Origin: Amycolatopsis cihanbeyliensis
Lineage (GTDB): Bacteria; Actinomycetota; Actinomycetes; Mycobacteriales; Pseudonocardiaceae
Length of the DNA: 64,000 bases
Assembly: GCF_006715045.1 (NCBI RefSeq)
Contig: NZ_VFML01000001.1
Coordinates: 2,882,501-2,946,500 of the forward strand
Reading direction: 5' to 3'
Below, piece by piece: positions 60,564 through 64,000 of the stretch (within the stretch, counting starts at the first letter, position 1; each line of letters begins with the position of its first letter). The notes under the pieces are model-generated. The model searched no databases, had not been told where the DNA came from, and worked only from the letters and a program-made list of their open reading frames with translations. The translations under genes and the position numbers were made by a program.

Positions 60564-60591
60564 GCCATCCGCCGCGGGTTGCTGAGCTGAG
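60564..60591 (+). repeat. Right direct repeat flanking the accessory cassette
   Basis: Starts GCCATCCGCCGCGGG and ends CTGAG, matching the response-regulator 3' end at 56138-56165 at 25 of 28 positions. It lies 12 bp after the EspG remnant stop and 21 bp before the serine hydrolase start. Confidence 0.7.
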
Positions 60592-60612
60592 TGTTATGCC
60601 GGGCAAGGCAGA

Positions 60613-61980
60613 ATGCACCTCATGCTTCCTTCGACCGAGTTCGCCCTGCTCCGCCGGATCGCCACCGAACAGTCGCTGGGACGCGCGCCGTCCCTGGTCG
60701 CGGGCGTGGTACGGGACGGGGAGCTGGTCTGGTCCGGTGCCCGTGGGTTTGTCGGTGACGCGGCACCCGACAACGACACCCAGTACCGGCTGGGCTCGAT
60801 CACCAAGTCACTGGTCGCCGCGCTCGTCATGCGGCTGCGCGACGAGGGGAAGCTGGACCTGAACGACCAGGTGGACAAGCACCTGCCCGGTACCAGTCTC
60901 GGTGATCGCACGATCGCCCAGCTGCTCGCGCACACCGGCGGGCTCACCTCCGAGTCGCCTGGCTCCTGGTGGGAACGCAGCGAGGGCGAGGGCTGGGGCG
61001 AGCTCGCGGCCGGGCTGACCCCGGAGCAGCTCAAGCACCGGGCGGGCAGGCGATTCCACTACTCCAACCCCGGCTACGGCGTGCTCGGCGAGGTGGTGGC
61101 CCGGCTGCGCGGCAGCAGCTGGCTGGACGCCCTGCGGACCGAGATCCTCGTTCCCCTCGGCATGTCCCGCACCAGCCCGCAGCCGGAAGGCAAGCATGCC
61201 GAGGGCTGGGCCGTGCATCCCTTCGCCGACGTGCTGCTGCCCGAGCCCGCCCCGGACGCCGGGGCGATGGCGCCCGCGGGCCAGCTGTGGTCGACACTCG
61301 ACGACCTTGCCAGGTGGACGGCCTTCGTCGGCGGGCACACCGGCGAGGTGCTGCACCCGGACACCGTGGCCGAGATGCGCGAGGTCGCCACCGTGGACGA
61401 CGGCGACGCCTGGACCGCGGGCTACGGCCTCGGTTTCCAGCTCGCCAGGGTCGGGGGCCGCAGGCTGGCCGGGCACACCGGCTCGATGCCGGGCTTCCTC
61501 GCCTGCACGATGACCGACCCGGCCACCGGCACCGGCGCGCTGTTCCTGGCGAACACCACCGCCGGGGTGACCCCGATGGGCACCACCGTCGACCTGATCA
61601 GCATCGCCGACGAGCACGAACCGAAGCTGCCCGCCCCGTGGCGACCGTCGCCGGTGCCCGCCGGGCTGCTCGCGCTGACCGGGCTGTGGCACTGGGGACC
61701 GATGCCCTTCCACCTGCGCCTGCTACCCGGCGGCTGGGTCAACCTGGCCCCGGTGACCGGGAACGGGCGGGCCTCCCGCTTCCGGCCGCTGGACGAGGCC
61801 GGGGACACCTGGCTCGGGCTGGACGGGTACTACGCGGGTGAGACGCTGCGGGTGGCGCGCGACGCCGAGGGCAACCCGCACCACCTGGACCTGGCCACCT
61901 TCATCTTCACCCGTACGCCCTACGACCCGACCGCCCCGATCCCCGGTGGCGTGGACGAGGCCGGCTGGCGCGGCCGGTGA
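60613..61980 (+). CDS. Serine hydrolase of the beta-lactamase/AmpC-like family
   Basis: A 455-residue DD-peptidase-fold protein. The catalytic S-x-x-K is LGSITKSLV (about 56-60), the Y-x-N motif FHYSNPGYG, and the third H-x-G motif GHTGSMPGF. There is no signal peptide, so it is probably cytoplasmic. Family members are esterases, D-aminopeptidases or carboxypeptidases rather than true beta-lactamases. A C-terminal beta-rich extension of about 90 residues ends the protein. An in-frame ATG (60622) is an alternative start. Confidence 0.87.
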   Translation: MHLMLPSTEFALLRRIATEQSLGRAPSLVAGVVRDGELVWSGARGFVGDAAPDNDTQYRLGSITKSLVAALVMRLRDEGKLDLNDQVDKHLPGTSLGDRTIAQLLAHTGGLTSESPGSWWERSEGEGWGELAAGLTPEQLKHRAGRRFHYSNPGYGVLGEVVARLRGSSWLDALRTEILVPLGMSRTSPQPEGKHAEGWAVHPFADVLLPEPAPDAGAMAPAGQLWSTLDDLARWTAFVGGHTGEVLHPDTVAEMREVATVDDGDAWTAGYGLGFQLARVGGRRLAGHTGSMPGFLACTMTDPATGTGALFLANTTAGVTPMGTTVDLISIADEHEPKLPAPWRPSPVPAGLLALTGLWHWGPMPFHLRLLPGGWVNLAPVTGNGRASRFRPLDEAGDTWLGLDGYYAGETLRVARDAEGNPHHLDLATFIFTRTPYDPTAPIPGGVDEAGWRGR

Positions 61981-61997
61981 CCCTGGTCCCGGGGTAA

Positions 61998-64000
<2,003 letters not shown>

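Noticed and set aside
56138..60591. Prophage or integrative element with integrase
   Set aside because: No integrase, excisionase, relaxase or structural phage gene is present; only the flanking repeat supports mobility.

Overview
The window is high-GC DNA with divergent and overlapping gene pairs, ATGA/GTGA start-stop couplings, many TetR and LuxR-type regulators, a mycothiol-dependent formaldehyde dehydrogenase, an actinobacterial integration host factor, two DUF397/XRE-DUF5753 pairs, ESX-type (WXG100/PPE/EspG, DUF3558) genes and a GT87 mannosyltransferase-like protein. Together these point to a filamentous actinomycete, most likely Pseudonocardiales (Amycolatopsis/Prauserella/Saccharomonospora-like). 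The assignment rests on gene content only. No tRNA, rRNA, CRISPR array, integrase or transposase was seen.

Layout. 1-7.3 kb: end of an alpha/beta hydrolase, a membrane-inserted patatin, and a convergent STAND NTPase with 14 WD40 repeats. 7.7-13.3 kb: a two-component system, an RpiR/aminotransferase divergent pair, a DtxR regulator and a GNAT acetyltransferase. 13.4-18 kb: a lipid/acyl-CoA locus (amidohydrolase diverging from enoyl-CoA hydratase, acyl-CoA ligase and TetR) around a perfect 18-bp palindrome. 18.4-24.3 kb: acyl-CoA dehydrogenase, phosphopantetheinyl transferase, isochorismate synthase, mIHF and a fatty acyl-CoA ligase. 24.4-30.7 kb: three exported proteins, S-(hydroxymethyl)mycothiol dehydrogenase and a gamma-glutamylcyclotransferase-like protein. 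30.6-37 kb: an AGPS-like FAD oxidase diverging from TetR-GlpD, then a NatAB-type ABC exporter. 37-43.6 kb: citrate synthase, PfkB sugar kinase, a TetR/acyl-CoA dehydrogenase divergent pair, amidohydrolase and aldose epimerase. 43.6-50.9 kb: DUF397/XRE pair, TetR-MBL hydrolase, MFS transporter, PdxH, two gene remnants left by one apparent deletion, and citrate synthase 2. 50.2-56.2 kb: TetR plus an EphD-like hydrolase-SDR fusion, diverging from an ABC-ABC-histidine kinase-response regulator operon. 56.1-60.6 kb: an accessory cassette (DUF397, XRE, small unknowns, WXG100-like, DUF3558 lipoprotein, PPE-like protein and an EspG remnant) flanked by a 28-bp imperfect direct repeat matching the response-regulator 3' end. 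60.6-64 kb: serine hydrolase, phosphoserine aminotransferase and a GT87 protein running off the edge.

The most unusual signal is a dispersed, non-coding-looking repeat of about 165-223 bp with imperfect terminal inverted repeats (copies at 12608-12830, 20377-20540 and 27181-27400, with fragments at 34631-34670 and 39515-39585). Each full copy carries a GAAGGTG motif followed by a start codon that opens a similar short reading frame. In the first copy that start is the only reasonable start of the DtxR regulator gene, so the element seems to supply a resident gene with its translation start and first codons. Other points worth following are the patatin/STAND neighbourhood and two deletion scars.
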